Counted from the first letter of the stretch, positions 32,593-41,928 are shown. The stretch is 64,000 nucleotides of DNA from Spirochaetales bacterium (GCA_027306915.1 DAHUYW010000011.1:48271-112270); one strand, 5' to 3'. Numbers and translations are program-made. Notes: generated by a model not told the origin, from the sequence alone.

Positions 32593-33921
32593 CTACTCGA
32601 TGCTCACTTCGAGCCGCTCGTCGTCGAGACCTCCCTTGCCGGCGGCCCCTTGTGCGCCTGCAAAGGCGTCGGGCCCGAGGGAGAAAGTCACCATTTCAGA
32701 GGGCTGAACGTGGGGAAGCCTTCGCTCGAGAAGAGTCCTCCCGCCGACGGTAGCCCTGAGTATCGCACGGTTCTTCACGACGAGGGTGCGCAGGTAGAAC
32801 ACGTTCTTGCGGGAAGGGGCGTAGCGATTCGGGAGCACGTACTTGACGTTCGCCCCGGCGGCCACGGCTCCCTGCCATGGGGTCTTTCCTCCGGACAGGT
32901 AGTCGCAGACGTTGCGCCCGCAGCGGGAAGACTCCTCGGTCACCCAGTCCACGAGATCGTGGACGTGAAGGACGTTGCCGCAGGCGAACACGCCGGGTAC
33001 GCTCGTCTGGAGGGAGGCGTCGACGTAGGGACCCCCGGTCTCCGGATTGAGGACGACGCCGAGCCGCCTGGAGAGCTCGTTGTCGGGGACTAGTCCCACG
33101 GAGAGAAGAAGAGTGTCGCAGTCGAGGCGAAAGCTTTTTGCAGGCTGCTCGCTGTGATCTTCGATCGGAGTGACGGTCACCCCCTCTACCCGCCGGCTGC
33201 CGTGGATCTCGCTCACGACGTGAGAGAGGTAGAGGGGGATGTTGAAGTCGTTCAGGCACTGGGCGATGTTGCGCGTGAGACCCGAGGGATAGGGTTGGAT
33301 CTCGACGACGCCGTGCACCCGCGCCCCGACCCAGGTCATCCGGCGAGCCATGATGAGCCCGATGTCGCCCGAGCCGACGATCACCACCTCCCTGCCGGGG
33401 ACATAGCCGTCGATGTTGACGAGCCGCTGCGCGAGGCCGGCAGTGAATACACCAGCCGGTCGGGTGCCGGGGATGCCAATGTTCCCGCGGTTGCGCTCGC
33501 GGCAGCCCATCGCGAGGACAATCGAGGCGGACTTGAACTCGGTGATCCCCTCGCGCTTCGAGATGCCGTAGACGACAAGGCTGCCGTCGCGCTGCGTCTC
33601 CGCGGCGTTCTGGGCGTCGCCTCGGGGCTCTCCTCCGGCCGGCCCCTTCACGTCGAGCACCGCGCTGTCGAAGAAGAAGTCGATCCCCGATTGACGGGTG
33701 GCCATCTCGATCATGCGCTCGGCGTACTCCGGTCCGGTCAGCTCTTCCTTGAAATAGTGAAGACCGAAGCCGTTGTGGATGCACTGATTGAGAATGCCTC
33801 CCAGGCTGAGCTCCCGCTCGATGACCGCGACCCGGTAGCCCCTTGCGGCGATCTCGGCGGCTGCGGCCAGGCCGGCGGAGCCTCCCCCTATGACGATGGA
33901 ATCGTAGATGCGCTTCTTCAT
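32593..33921 (-). CDS. FAD/NAD(P)-dependent oxidoreductase of the glycerol-3-phosphate module
   Basis: A 442-residue two-dinucleotide-fold flavoprotein. The FAD motif GGGSAGLAAAAEIAARG is at the N-terminus, the NAD motif VGSGDIGLIMARRM is central, and SVPGVFACGNVLHVHDLVDWV is at the C-terminal FAD site. GGILNQCIHNGFG resembles the partner subunits of anaerobic GlpA-like dehydrogenases; no redox CxxxxC pair is seen. It overlaps the upstream dehydrogenase gene by ATGA. It likely transfers electrons from the dehydrogenase to NAD or a carrier. Confidence 0.85.
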   Translation of the reverse strand: MKKRIYDSIVIGGGSAGLAAAAEIAARGYRVAVIERELSLGGILNQCIHNGFGLHYFKEELTGPEYAERMIEMATRQSGIDFFFDSAVLDVKGPAGGEPRGDAQNAAETQRDGSLVVYGISKREGITEFKSASIVLAMGCRERNRGNIGIPGTRPAGVFTAGLAQRLVNIDGYVPGREVVIVGSGDIGLIMARRMTWVGARVHGVVEIQPYPSGLTRNIAQCLNDFNIPLYLSHVVSEIHGSRRVEGVTVTPIEDHSEQPAKSFRLDCDTLLLSVGLVPDNELSRRLGVVLNPETGGPYVDASLQTSVPGVFACGNVLHVHDLVDWVTEESSRCGRNVCDYLSGGKTPWQGAVAAGANVKYVLPNRYAPSRKNVFYLRTLVVKNRAILRATVGGRTLLERRLPHVQPSEMVTFSLGPDAFAGAQGAAGKGGLDDERLEVSIE

Positions 33922-35384
33922 GACTCGCCGCCGACGGGGAGCTCCCCCACCGTCGAACCGAGAACGACGCTTCCGTGGCCCCGCTTCGTTATCTCGCCGA
34001 GCGAGAGCTTCGCCTCCCGCTCGATGATCTTGAGCGTCTTGTAGGTGCAGAAACCTCCCTGGCAGCGCCCCATCCCCGCGCGGGTGTAGAACTTCACGCC
34101 ATCGAGGGTCGTGTGCCCCCGCCGGATCGCCTCCACGACCTCCGCCTCCGAGACCGTCTCACAGCGGCAGACCACCTCGCCGTAGTCGGGATTCGCCTGA
34201 ACCAGCAGGTCGGCCGCCTCCGGATCCAGCTCGCGCAGGCGCGGGACCTCCTCTATGGTCGGGTCGAAGTCCGGCCGCTCCACGAGCGGAAGCCCATCCT
34301 GCTTCAGGAGATCTTTCACGTACTCGGCGATCGCAGGAGACGCCGTGAGACCCGGCGACTGGATGCCTGCCACCTGAACAAGATGCGGCTGCGCCTGCGA
34401 GACAGCGATGTAGAAGTCGTTGCCGGCAAGGGTCGGTCGCAGTCCCGCAAAGGAGGTGATGATGTCGCGCTCGGACACCGACGGGACGAGCCTCCGCGCG
34501 GAGGCGCACACTCTCTCGAAGTTCTCGTGGGTGGTGCGGAGGTCCTCTTTGTCCTCGATCTCCATGGCGGTGGGGCCTATCATCGTCGTGCCCTCGACGG
34601 TGGGGATCACCAGCATTCCCTTCGAGTCGGGGCTCGGCACCGGGAAGACGACCCGGCTCGGATAGCCCTTGGCGTTGCGGTCCATGAGGAACTCCTCGCC
34701 CTTGCGGGGAACTATCGCGAGCTTCTCGGCCCCCAGGATCCGCGACACCTCGTCGGCATAGAGACCGGCGGCGTTCACCACCCAGCGCGCTTTGATCGTT
34801 TCGCCCGACCGGGAGCGCAGGACAAAACGATGCCTGCGCAGGCGAGAAACCTCCGCGTCGACTACCTCGAACTCCCGCTTCAGCACTACGCCGTTCTTGC
34901 AGGCCGACTCCACGAGGCTGAAAACGAAGCGATAGGGCTCGATTATCCCACCCGAAGGGGCATGGAGACCGCCGACAACGTCGGGGTTGAGCTTCGGCTC
35001 GAGGGAGAGGATCCTGTCGCGGCTGCAGAGCTCTATCCCAATCACCTTGTTCTCGACCCCCTGCGCGTAGAGCCGCTCGACCGTCTTCATCTCCTCGATC
35101 GAGAAGGCGGCAACCACTATCCCGCACCGCCTGAAGGGAAAGTGCAGCTCACGCTGCAGCGCGTCGTACATGATGTTTCCGAGCACCTCAAGACGCGCCT
35201 TGAGCGAGGAGGGGCTGTGGTGAAATCCCGCGTGAATGATGCCGGAGTTGGCTTTCGACACCCCGAACGACACGTCGCACTCCTTCTCGAGAAGGGCGAC
35301 GTCGAGGGCATAAGCGGAGAGTCTGCGCGCAATTGCGGCGCCGGTCACACCTGCGCCGACAATGGCCACATCGTAAGACTCCAT
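33918..35384 (-). CDS. GlpA-like FAD-dependent glycerol-3-phosphate dehydrogenase
   Basis: A 488-residue flavoprotein oxidising glycerol 3-phosphate (or a similar 2-hydroxy acid) to the keto product. The FAD motif is AIVGAGVTGAAIARRLS; substrate-domain features are SKANSGIIHAGFH and GIQSPGLTASPAIAEYV. The C-terminal bacterioferritin-associated-ferredoxin-like domain has four Cys (VVCRCETVS and GRCQGGFCT), fitting a [2Fe-2S] cluster. ATG 35384 with AGGTGG is preferred over GTG 35393. Dehydrogenase, NAD oxidoreductase and DUF1667 protein form one operon. Confidence 0.87.
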   Translation of the reverse strand: MESYDVAIVGAGVTGAAIARRLSAYALDVALLEKECDVSFGVSKANSGIIHAGFHHSPSSLKARLEVLGNIMYDALQRELHFPFRRCGIVVAAFSIEEMKTVERLYAQGVENKVIGIELCSRDRILSLEPKLNPDVVGGLHAPSGGIIEPYRFVFSLVESACKNGVVLKREFEVVDAEVSRLRRHRFVLRSRSGETIKARWVVNAAGLYADEVSRILGAEKLAIVPRKGEEFLMDRNAKGYPSRVVFPVPSPDSKGMLVIPTVEGTTMIGPTAMEIEDKEDLRTTHENFERVCASARRLVPSVSERDIITSFAGLRPTLAGNDFYIAVSQAQPHLVQVAGIQSPGLTASPAIAEYVKDLLKQDGLPLVERPDFDPTIEEVPRLRELDPEAADLLVQANPDYGEVVCRCETVSEAEVVEAIRRGHTTLDGVKFYTRAGMGRCQGGFCTYKTLKIIEREAKLSLGEITKRGHGSVVLGSTVGELPVGGES

Positions 35385-35453
35385 TGCGACCACCTAAACA
35401 AAAGCTTGGTTTTTTTTTCAGGAATGATCGCATTCTACCAGCGAGGGGCGGCC

Positions 35454-36728
35454 ATGTACAGAGGTTACCCGGAGTTGCACGGGGTGCCGTGTCGATACGG
35501 AAACCTCGGGTCGCTCGTGGTATCATGCGACGTGATTGCCCGCAAACCTTACTTCCCGTCCGTGCCCGCGGAGCTCGCCAAGCTCTTTCGCGCCGAGGGG
35601 CTCGAGCTGCTCGGGGTCGCCGAGGCGCTTCCCGACGAGCGCTCGGAGGGCTTGTACCGCCGCTGGCTCGATCGGGGCTACGCCGGCTCGATGGCCTATC
35701 TTCGCGACCACGCCCCGCTCAAGTTCCACCCCGAGCGGATCCTTCCCGGGACGCGCTCGGTGCTCGTCGCGGGGGTCAACTACTACCAGGAGGCGGAAGG
35801 GCGGCTCACTTCGCAGCAGGCGGCCCCGCTCGACGGCACCGCGACAGCTCACGATGCGTACGGCTCGACTGCACCCGGCGCCGATACGCAGGCAGGTGCC
35901 CGCACGAAGGGGAGCGGGCCGACCGACGGGGCGACAGGGGCGCAGCCTGCGGCCGGGCGGATCGCCCGTTATGCCTGGGGCCGCGACTACCACCGCCTTC
36001 TCGGAGGAAAGCTCAAGAGGGTGGCGGCCGCGCTTTCGGCACGTTATCCGAGCGAGCGCTTCCGTTCCTTCACCGACGCCACCCCCCTTGCCGAGCGCCA
36101 CTACGCCGAGGCCGCCGGCGTGGGCTTCACCGGGAGGAACACCCTGCTTATCTCAAGCCAATACGGATCGTGGTTCCTGATCGGTGAGATCCTCAGCACG
36201 ATGGCCCTCCCGGCAAGCGGGCCGCCCGAAGGACGCCACGGAGCCTGCCCGAGCGGCTGCCGGCGCTGCCTCGACGTCTGTCCGACCGGAGCCCTCGTTG
36301 CATCCGGCGAGATTGACGCAAGCCGCTGCATCTCCTACCTCACCATCGAGCACAAGGGGTCGATCCGGGAGAGCCTTCGCCCCCTCATGGGCGATTGGCT
36401 GTTCGGGTGCGACCTCTGCCAGGAGGTTTGCCCTCTCAATCTCCAGGCGAAGGCGACCGGAGAAAAGGACTTCCTCGCCTGGCGCGCAGGGAGCAGCCGG
36501 GAGCTTGCCGCCGTCCTCGCCATCGCAGCTGAGGCCGAGTTCACCCGGCACTTTGCAGGCTCGCCTCTCATGCGGGCTCGCCGCAGCGGGCTTCTGCGCA
36601 ACGCCTGCATCGTCGCCGCCAATCTCGGCGCGCGCGAGCTGCTTCCGCGTCTGCGCGAGCGGACTCTCGACTCCGATCCGGTTATCGCGGAGCATGCCCG
36701 CTGGGCGCTCGTTCGACTCGCCGATTGA
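35454..36728 (+). CDS. queG: Epoxyqueuosine reductase
   Basis: Reduces epoxyqueuosine to queuosine in tRNA, using cobalamin and two [4Fe-4S] clusters. The cluster motifs are CPSGCRRCLDVCPTGA and GCDLCQEVCPLN, with RCISYLTIEHKG between them. ATG 35454 has GAGGGG upstream but adds 26 residues before the usual domain start. GTG 35532, just after a TATCAT box, is the alternative and fits the family N-terminus better. At about 35790-35960 there is a Gly/Ala/Thr-rich insertion of some 50 residues, absent from typical QueG. Confidence 0.9.
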   Translation: MYRGYPELHGVPCRYGNLGSLVVSCDVIARKPYFPSVPAELAKLFRAEGLELLGVAEALPDERSEGLYRRWLDRGYAGSMAYLRDHAPLKFHPERILPGTRSVLVAGVNYYQEAEGRLTSQQAAPLDGTATAHDAYGSTAPGADTQAGARTKGSGPTDGATGAQPAAGRIARYAWGRDYHRLLGGKLKRVAAALSARYPSERFRSFTDATPLAERHYAEAAGVGFTGRNTLLISSQYGSWFLIGEILSTMALPASGPPEGRHGACPSGCRRCLDVCPTGALVASGEIDASRCISYLTIEHKGSIRESLRPLMGDWLFGCDLCQEVCPLNLQAKATGEKDFLAWRAGSSRELAAVLAIAAEAEFTRHFAGSPLMRARRSGLLRNACIVAANLGARELLPRLRERTLDSDPVIAEHARWALVRLAD

Positions 36729-36759
36729 ACGAGGCGCGGCCGCCTAAGGGCACCGCGTG

Positions 36760-38244
36760 TCACGAAGGCGCAGTGCAGGCGAGGTCGAAGGAAAAGCGCG
36801 AGCCGGTGTTGCCGTCGCTCGTCACCTTGATCTCGCCGCCGTGCAGCTCGACGATCCGCTTGACGATCGCGAGCCCGAGCCCCGCGCCGGTCCCGAGCGG
36901 CTCCTGCGCCCGAAGGCGGCTGCGCTCGCCGCGATAGAAGCGCTCGAAGATGAAAGGAAGGTCTTCACGGCTGATCCCGCTCCCGGTGTCGGCAACCGTC
37001 ACAAGGACCCGGGCAGCCTCGCATGCGAGGCCGATCTCGATGACGCCTTCGGGCGGGGTGTGACGGATTGCATTTTCGAGCAGGTTCGTGAGGACCCGCT
37101 CGATGAGGGCAATGTCAGCCCACACGGTCGGCAGGTCGGTCGGAAGCTCCGTGACGATGGCCACCCGCTGGGCGGCGGCGTGGGGCTCCACCTTCAGGAC
37201 CACATCCTGCACAAGCTCTGCCAGCTGCACCTCCTCGAAGCTCGGCCGGTAGGTTGCGGTCTCGAGCTTCGACAGCTCGAAGAGCTCCTCCACCAGGCGC
37301 TCGAGGGAGCGGGCGCTGCGCAGGGTCACGTCCAGGTAGCCGCGCAGCTCCTCCCGGGAGAGCGACTCGTCGCGCAGCAGGATGGTCTCGATGAAGCCTC
37401 GGATTGCGGCGAGCGGGCTGCGGAGGTCGTGGGAGACGTTCGCGACGAGCTCCCGCCGCAGGCGATCGACCTCCTTCAGCCGCTCGATGTCCGCAGCGAT
37501 AGTGTCCGCCATTCGGTTGAACGAGAGCCCCAGGCGGTCGATCTCGTCCGCGGTCCTCGTGGGGACCCGCATCGAGAGGTCGCCCCGCTCGAAGGCCTCG
37601 ACCGTCTCGGTAAGCCGCCGCAGACGCCGCGTGAGGAGGGCAAAGAGGGCGAGCCCGGCAAGCGCAGTGACCGCCAGCGTGAGAAGGAGGGCCGAGCCCG
37701 TGACGCGCATGAAGTAGCTCTCGCGCAGCACGGCGATGGCCATCCGCAGCTGCTCTCCCCCGAGGACGACGTAGACGTAGCCGTGCTCCCCGTCGGGAAG
37801 CGCGAACGGCGCCGCCGAGAAGGGACGCAGGCTCCCCGGCGACCGCGGATCGCTTCCGAGCGGAAGGGGATCGCGTCTTCCGGCGAGAAAGGCCCGAATG
37901 GGATCGAGGTCGACCCTGCTCTCCTTCAAGGGTGCCGAGGTGGCGGCAAAATAGGCGAGGACCCTTCCCTGCGAGTCGAGGAGGTAGATCTCCACCCGGG
38001 GATTTGTCACCATCATATAGTGGATGGATTGGCTGAGCCGCTTATCGTCGATTCCGCCGGCGACGAGCGGCTCGAGCGCACCGGCGATCCCCGCGGCATA
38101 TCCGGAGTTGAGCCTCACCTCCACCTCGTCGATGAGGTCGATCGCGGCCCGGTAGCTTAACAGGACGTAGGCAAGCGAGAGCAGAAGCAACAGTGCGAGA
38201 AAGAGCCCGGCAATCTTCGCGTAGAACGAGCTTGCAGGGCGCAT
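36760..38244 (-). CDS. Membrane sensor histidine kinase (PhoR/SenX3 style)
   Basis: A 494-residue kinase. Helix 1 (IAGLFLALLLLLSLAYVLLSY) and helix 2 (ALLLTLAVTALAGLALFALL) enclose a periplasmic sensor domain of about 130 residues. Then come HAMP, the dimerisation motif NVSHDLRSPLAAIRGF with the phospho-accepting His, and the ATPase boxes NAIRHTP, DTGSGISREDLPFIFERFYRG and GLGLAIVKRIVELHGG. The start overlaps the response-regulator stop (ATGA). Signal unknown. Confidence 0.93.
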   Translation of the reverse strand: MRPASSFYAKIAGLFLALLLLLSLAYVLLSYRAAIDLIDEVEVRLNSGYAAGIAGALEPLVAGGIDDKRLSQSIHYMMVTNPRVEIYLLDSQGRVLAYFAATSAPLKESRVDLDPIRAFLAGRRDPLPLGSDPRSPGSLRPFSAAPFALPDGEHGYVYVVLGGEQLRMAIAVLRESYFMRVTGSALLLTLAVTALAGLALFALLTRRLRRLTETVEAFERGDLSMRVPTRTADEIDRLGLSFNRMADTIAADIERLKEVDRLRRELVANVSHDLRSPLAAIRGFIETILLRDESLSREELRGYLDVTLRSARSLERLVEELFELSKLETATYRPSFEEVQLAELVQDVVLKVEPHAAAQRVAIVTELPTDLPTVWADIALIERVLTNLLENAIRHTPPEGVIEIGLACEAARVLVTVADTGSGISREDLPFIFERFYRGERSRLRAQEPLGTGAGLGLAIVKRIVELHGGEIKVTSDGNTGSRFSFDLACTAPS

Positions 38245-39035
38245 CAGGCGCCGAGCTCCGCGGGCTCGGCGAAGCGGTAGCCGATGCCCCACACGGTCCG
38301 CAGGTAGACGGGGTGGGCCGGATCGCTTTCGATCTTATTGCGCAGGCGGTTGATATGGGAGTTGACGGTGTGGTCGTAGCCGTCGAATTGGTAGCCCCAC
38401 ACCAGGTCGAGGAGCTGCGAGCGGCTGAAAGCCCTGCCGGGGTTGCGCACGAAGAGGGAGAGCAGCTCGAACTCTTTGGCGGTGAGATCGACCGGGGCGT
38501 CCGCGACCGTCACGCGCCGCTTCGGGAAGTCGATCGTGATGCCGCCCATCGTCAAAGTCTCCGCCGCGCCCTCTTCCCGCGGCCCCTCGCCCTCGGACCG
38601 CCGCAGAAGCGCTTTCACCCGCGCGACGAGCTCCCGCACCCCGAAGGGCTTGGTGACGTAGTCGTCCGCGCCGAGCTCCAGACCGAGCACCTTGTCGAGC
38701 TCCTCTGACTTGGCGGTAAGCATGAGAATGGGCACGACGGCGTTCGCCCGGCGGATGGCCTTACAGACCTCAAGCCCGTCGAGCCCCGGCAGCATCAGAT
38801 CGAGGACGATGAGGGCGTGGCCGCCCGCGAGCGCTCTTTTCAGCCCCGTCCGCCCGTCTGCGGCGGTCTCGATGGCGAGTCCGGCCTGGATAAGGTTGAT
38901 CGAAACAAGGTTCGAGAGATCGCGATCGTCCTCGATGAGGAGGACCCTCTTTGCCGCCTTTCCGCCGGCGGCCTCATGCGACGCGGCCCGCGGCTCGACA
39001 CGCCGGCGATCACCCAGTCCCTGACCCCCTGCCAT
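38244..39035 (-). CDS. OmpR/PhoB-family response regulator
   Basis: A 263-residue transcription regulator. The receiver domain has the acidic pocket LLIEDDRDL, the phospho-acceptor in IVLDLMLPGLDG, the Thr in LMLTAKSE and the Lys in YVTKPFG. The C-terminal winged helix (LTAKEFELLSLFVRNPGRAF, VNSHINRLRNKIE, VWGIGYRF) binds DNA. An N-terminal extension of about 27 residues precedes the receiver. ATG 39035 lacks a ribosome binding site. Coupled to the kinase gene. Confidence 0.93.
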   Translation of the reverse strand: MAGGQGLGDRRRVEPRAASHEAAGGKAAKRVLLIEDDRDLSNLVSINLIQAGLAIETAADGRTGLKRALAGGHALIVLDLMLPGLDGLEVCKAIRRANAVVPILMLTAKSEELDKVLGLELGADDYVTKPFGVRELVARVKALLRRSEGEGPREEGAAETLTMGGITIDFPKRRVTVADAPVDLTAKEFELLSLFVRNPGRAFSRSQLLDLVWGYQFDGYDHTVNSHINRLRNKIESDPAHPVYLRTVWGIGYRFAEPAELGA

Positions 39036-39043
39036 TGCAAACA

Positions 39044-39072
39044 AATATAGTCGGAAATATGCGGCGCGCAAA
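39044..39072 (-). promoter_or_regulatory. Possible promoter of the response regulator gene, near-leaderless
   Basis: Minus strand TTTGCG (39072-39067), 17-base spacer, TATATT (39049-39044), ending 8 bases before ATG 39035. The -35 match is poor; the -10 match is good. Confidence 0.4.
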
Positions 39073-39173
39073 GAGAGCGCGCGCCTCGCGGACTCCCCCG
39101 CGCGGGATAGATGGGATGGTCGGCGGGCGACGACGCCCGTGGGAATACACCCGGCGGAGCTTGCCGCCCATGA

Positions 39174-39824
39174 TCACATCTCGTAGGGGAAGAGCGACCC
39201 CTGCCGATCGCGCAGCCTCTCCTCCACGGTGCGGGCGATCGAGCGAAGGTCGCGCGACTCCTCAACGAAATCGAGCCGGTCACAAGGAACCTTCAGGAGC
39301 GGGGCGCGATCGAAGCCGTCCGCCCACTCCTCATACAGGGCATTGAGGCGGGCGAGGTACTCGTCGTCGATGCTGCTCTCGAAGCCCCTGCCCCGGGCGG
39401 CGATCCGGCGCTTCAGCGTTGCCACCGAGGCCTGAAGGTAGACGACGAGGTCCGGCGCAGGCAAAAGCATCACCACCGTCCGGTAAAGGTCGCGGTAGGT
39501 GTCCCACTCGCGAGGGCTCATCATTCCTCGCAGGTAAAGGTTGCGGGCGAAGACCTCGGCGTCCTCGTACAGGGAGCGGTCCTGAACCACGGTATGAGGA
39601 TCGCCGGCAAGCGCCAGGTGCGACTGCGTGCGGTGGGTCAGAAAGAAGATCTGCGAATGAAAGGCCCAGCGGCTCATGTCGCGGTAGAAGTCCTCAAGGT
39701 AGGGATTCTCGGCGACCGGCTCATAATAGGGCGTCCAGCCTTGCCTCTCGCACAACATCGCGACGAGGGTCGACGTCCCGACGCCGATGTTGCCCGCAAC
39801 CACCACGTAGCGCCTCGGGTTCAC
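39174..39824 (-). CDS. Deoxynucleoside kinase
   Basis: A 216-residue salvage kinase phosphorylating deoxyadenosine, deoxyguanosine or a related nucleoside. The P loop is AGNIGVGTSTL; YYEPVAENPYLEDFY, the DRS motif (VVQDRSLYEDAEVF) and the LID-type RRIAARGRGFE follow. I chose GTG 39824, which has GGGAGG at good spacing; GTG 39845 is also open. The substrate cannot be read from the motifs. It is a single gene upstream of the two-component system. Confidence 0.9.
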   Translation of the reverse strand: MNPRRYVVVAGNIGVGTSTLVAMLCERQGWTPYYEPVAENPYLEDFYRDMSRWAFHSQIFFLTHRTQSHLALAGDPHTVVQDRSLYEDAEVFARNLYLRGMMSPREWDTYRDLYRTVVMLLPAPDLVVYLQASVATLKRRIAARGRGFESSIDDEYLARLNALYEEWADGFDRAPLLKVPCDRLDFVEESRDLRSIARTVEERLRDRQGSLFPYEM

Positions 39825-40038
39825 GCCGGGAGCCTCCCGCAGCACGACGGCGCGGGTCGAGCCTGCAGTCTAAGCATCTTGGGGCTATCATACCGGAGAT
39901 TTGCACGGATCACGAGTCGGATCCGAAACCGGCGCGAGCCCCTACCGACGCGCCCGGTCCGCCTCTCCGCGAGCGCCCTAGGGCTCGCAGCAGGTTCCCC
40001 TCCGGCCGGGCAGGACCCTCCACGGCGCCGAGACGCGG

Positions 40039-41265
40039 TCAGCGCGCCCGCGGCCGAGCGGCGCGCGCCGAGCGAGTCAAGAATCGTGCGGCCCCGGCGA
40101 GCACGGCGATAGCAACGAACGTGAAGGCGAAGAGCCGGACCCCGGCCGCCGGTCCGATCCCCGTGATGAGGGCTCCCTCGAACCAGACCATGAACATTCC
40201 TCCGACTGACCCGAGCGTCATCGTGATCCCCATCGCCGCGCCGGCATTGCGTCCGAAGGTCCGACCGACAAGGGCGACAACGGTCGGAAAGAGCGGCCCG
40301 AATCCGAGCCCCGTGAGGAGAAACCCCAGTACCGAAGGGAGCACGCTGCCGGTTCCTAGATTGATCAGAAGGATCCCCGCTGCCCCGGTTGCAAGGCTAG
40401 CGAAAAGAACCGCTCCGGAGGACCACCGAGAGCCGAATCCGGCGGCGCCCAATCTACCGAGCGTGAAGGTGACCCAGAATCCGGAAACGACGAGCGCAGC
40501 CTGCTCGACGGCAAGCGCGGCCGACTGATTCATGTAGACCGTGGTCCAGGCCCCGATAGTCTGCTCAGTTCCGACATCGAAGAGGAGGACCGCTCCGAAT
40601 ACCCACAGAAGGGGTGCGCGAAGGATGGAGCCGAAAGCGGGCGCCCCCGAGGCTTCCGGGGTAGTACCAGCGGAAACCTGCAGACCCGCGCTCTGTTTCT
40701 CCGCTGCGGCTATTCGTCGCATCACGACCGCGACCAAGGGCACGTTGAAGAGGAGCCCCACCGCGATGCCCAACCAGAGCGCGGGCATGCCGGTCTGCCA
40801 CAGCCCGAAGCTCAAGCTCACCATGGTCGGACCTGTAAAGGCGCCAATTCCGAAAAAAAGGGTCGCGAGGTTGAGCGCGGCGACGCTACGTTCGGCAAAG
40901 AGGTCGGTGACGAGAGCGCTCGCGCTCAGGATGACGCCGCTGCCGCCGACTCCGGAAAAGAACGCGAAGAGCAGAAGCACGGGGAGGGATCGGCACAAGG
41001 TCAGCCCGAAGGTCGCGACAGTCCCGACCAACAGGCTGAACAAAAGCACCTTGCCTCTCCCGAGCCGATCGCTCGTCGGACCACCTGCAAGATTAGCGAG
41101 CACTCCCCCAAAGAAGGCCACCGTAAAGGTCAGACCCGCCTGGGACAGGGGCAGACCGACGTTCGCGGCAAAGCTGGAGAGAAGCGGACCCATCGCGGCG
41201 TTGGCCCAGCCCATACCAAAAAAGGTCAAGCACATGGTGGAAAGCGAGAATGCGCGAAAGGACAT
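40039..41265 (-). CDS. Major facilitator superfamily transporter
   Basis: A 408-residue transporter with about 12 membrane helices. The MFS loop motif GGPTSDRLGRGKVL lies between helices 2 and 3, and a central loop of about 35 residues (RRIAAAEKQSAGLQV) separates the halves. ATG 41265 has AGGAGGT. Overall style is YbjJ/FucP-like, hence perhaps sugar transport, but substrate and direction are unknown. A 13-base palindrome CCGAAGGCTTCGG lies 120 bases upstream (41386-41398). Confidence 0.85.
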   Translation of the reverse strand: MSFRAFSLSTMCLTFFGMGWANAAMGPLLSSFAANVGLPLSQAGLTFTVAFFGGVLANLAGGPTSDRLGRGKVLLFSLLVGTVATFGLTLCRSLPVLLLFAFFSGVGGSGVILSASALVTDLFAERSVAALNLATLFFGIGAFTGPTMVSLSFGLWQTGMPALWLGIAVGLLFNVPLVAVVMRRIAAAEKQSAGLQVSAGTTPEASGAPAFGSILRAPLLWVFGAVLLFDVGTEQTIGAWTTVYMNQSAALAVEQAALVVSGFWVTFTLGRLGAAGFGSRWSSGAVLFASLATGAAGILLINLGTGSVLPSVLGFLLTGLGFGPLFPTVVALVGRTFGRNAGAAMGITMTLGSVGGMFMVWFEGALITGIGPAAGVRLFAFTFVAIAVLAGAARFLTRSARAARPRAR

Positions 41266-41615
41266 GAGAGTACCTCCTCCGCCGGGGCAGTCTGGAAACC
41301 TGAGACGGCAGGCGCCTACAGAAGCTGACCGACGGAGGCTGCTGCAATCCCCAATTCCACGGAGGTTGTGCAGGAAGCTACGAAACCGAAGGCTTCGGGT
41401 GACATCGAAGGACCCCCTTCCGGATGGCCGCACAGACGTCAGAGCCGATTCTACCACCTCGTATCAGGAGCTCTCAACCAAAAGAAAGTCCCGGCGGGTG
41501 GGCCCAACGAGGACCCGGCTCAACTGCCTCTTGCCGGACCCCATCCGCCGGTGCGCCGTTTACGCTGCCGCCCGCCGCGACAGCGCCGCCGCGGTGCTCC
41601 GGGCGCCTGCGCGGT

Positions 41616-41644
41616 TTGCGGCTTCACATCGCATTGTCTACAAC
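41616..41644 (+). promoter_or_regulatory. Possible promoter ahead of the 14-codon ORF
   Basis: TTGCGG at 41616-41621, 17-base spacer, TACAAC at 41639-41644, eight bases before the ribosome binding site. Confidence 0.4.
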
Positions 41645-41663
41645 GGCAGCCAAGGAGGAGGGT

Positions 41664-41708
41664 ATGCCAGCACTCACAAGCCTCGAGGAGCACAAAGGCG
41701 AGGCGTAG
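41664..41708 (+). CDS. 14-residue ORF, possible leader peptide
   Basis: ATG 41664 is preceded by the strong ribosome binding site AAGGAGGAG at 41652-41660 and a promoter-like element. The ORF encodes MPALTSLEEHKGEA and stops at 41708. It lies 220 bases upstream of typA on the same strand. It could be a leader peptide or a small protein; there is no run of one amino acid that would suggest classical attenuation. No family is recognisable at this length. Confidence 0.35.
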   Translation: MPALTSLEEHKGEA

Positions 41709-41928
41709 TCCGGCCGGCTCGGGTTGAAGCCTTTGCCCGCGGGAGCGTTTGTTCACGCGAGCGGCTGCCGTCGCCCCGGAGGGACCGGCCGCTGGACTAC
41801 CGGCGCGATTTCCGTGTACCTTAAACAGGACGCCATGAAGCTGCGCCGCCGTCGGGTGATCGGCGGAGCGCGCAGTCGTCTGTCTTCATGGCAGCCTGAA
41901 GCCTTTTCTTCCCAACAAAGGACACACC

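Larger units (their letters stand above)
41266..41928. other. Long intergenic region between the MFS and typA genes
   Basis: About 660 bases between divergent genes. It holds the palindrome at 41386-41398, a promoter-like TTGCGG-N17-TACAAC (41616-41644), and a 14-codon ORF with a strong ribosome binding site. The remainder is GC-rich and shows no coding pattern I trust. Confidence 0.5.

Noticed and set aside
33975..35453. Plus-strand open frame continuing upstream of queG
   Set aside because: It is antisense to the GlpA-like gene, whose motifs are unambiguous. QueG similarity begins only near 35532.
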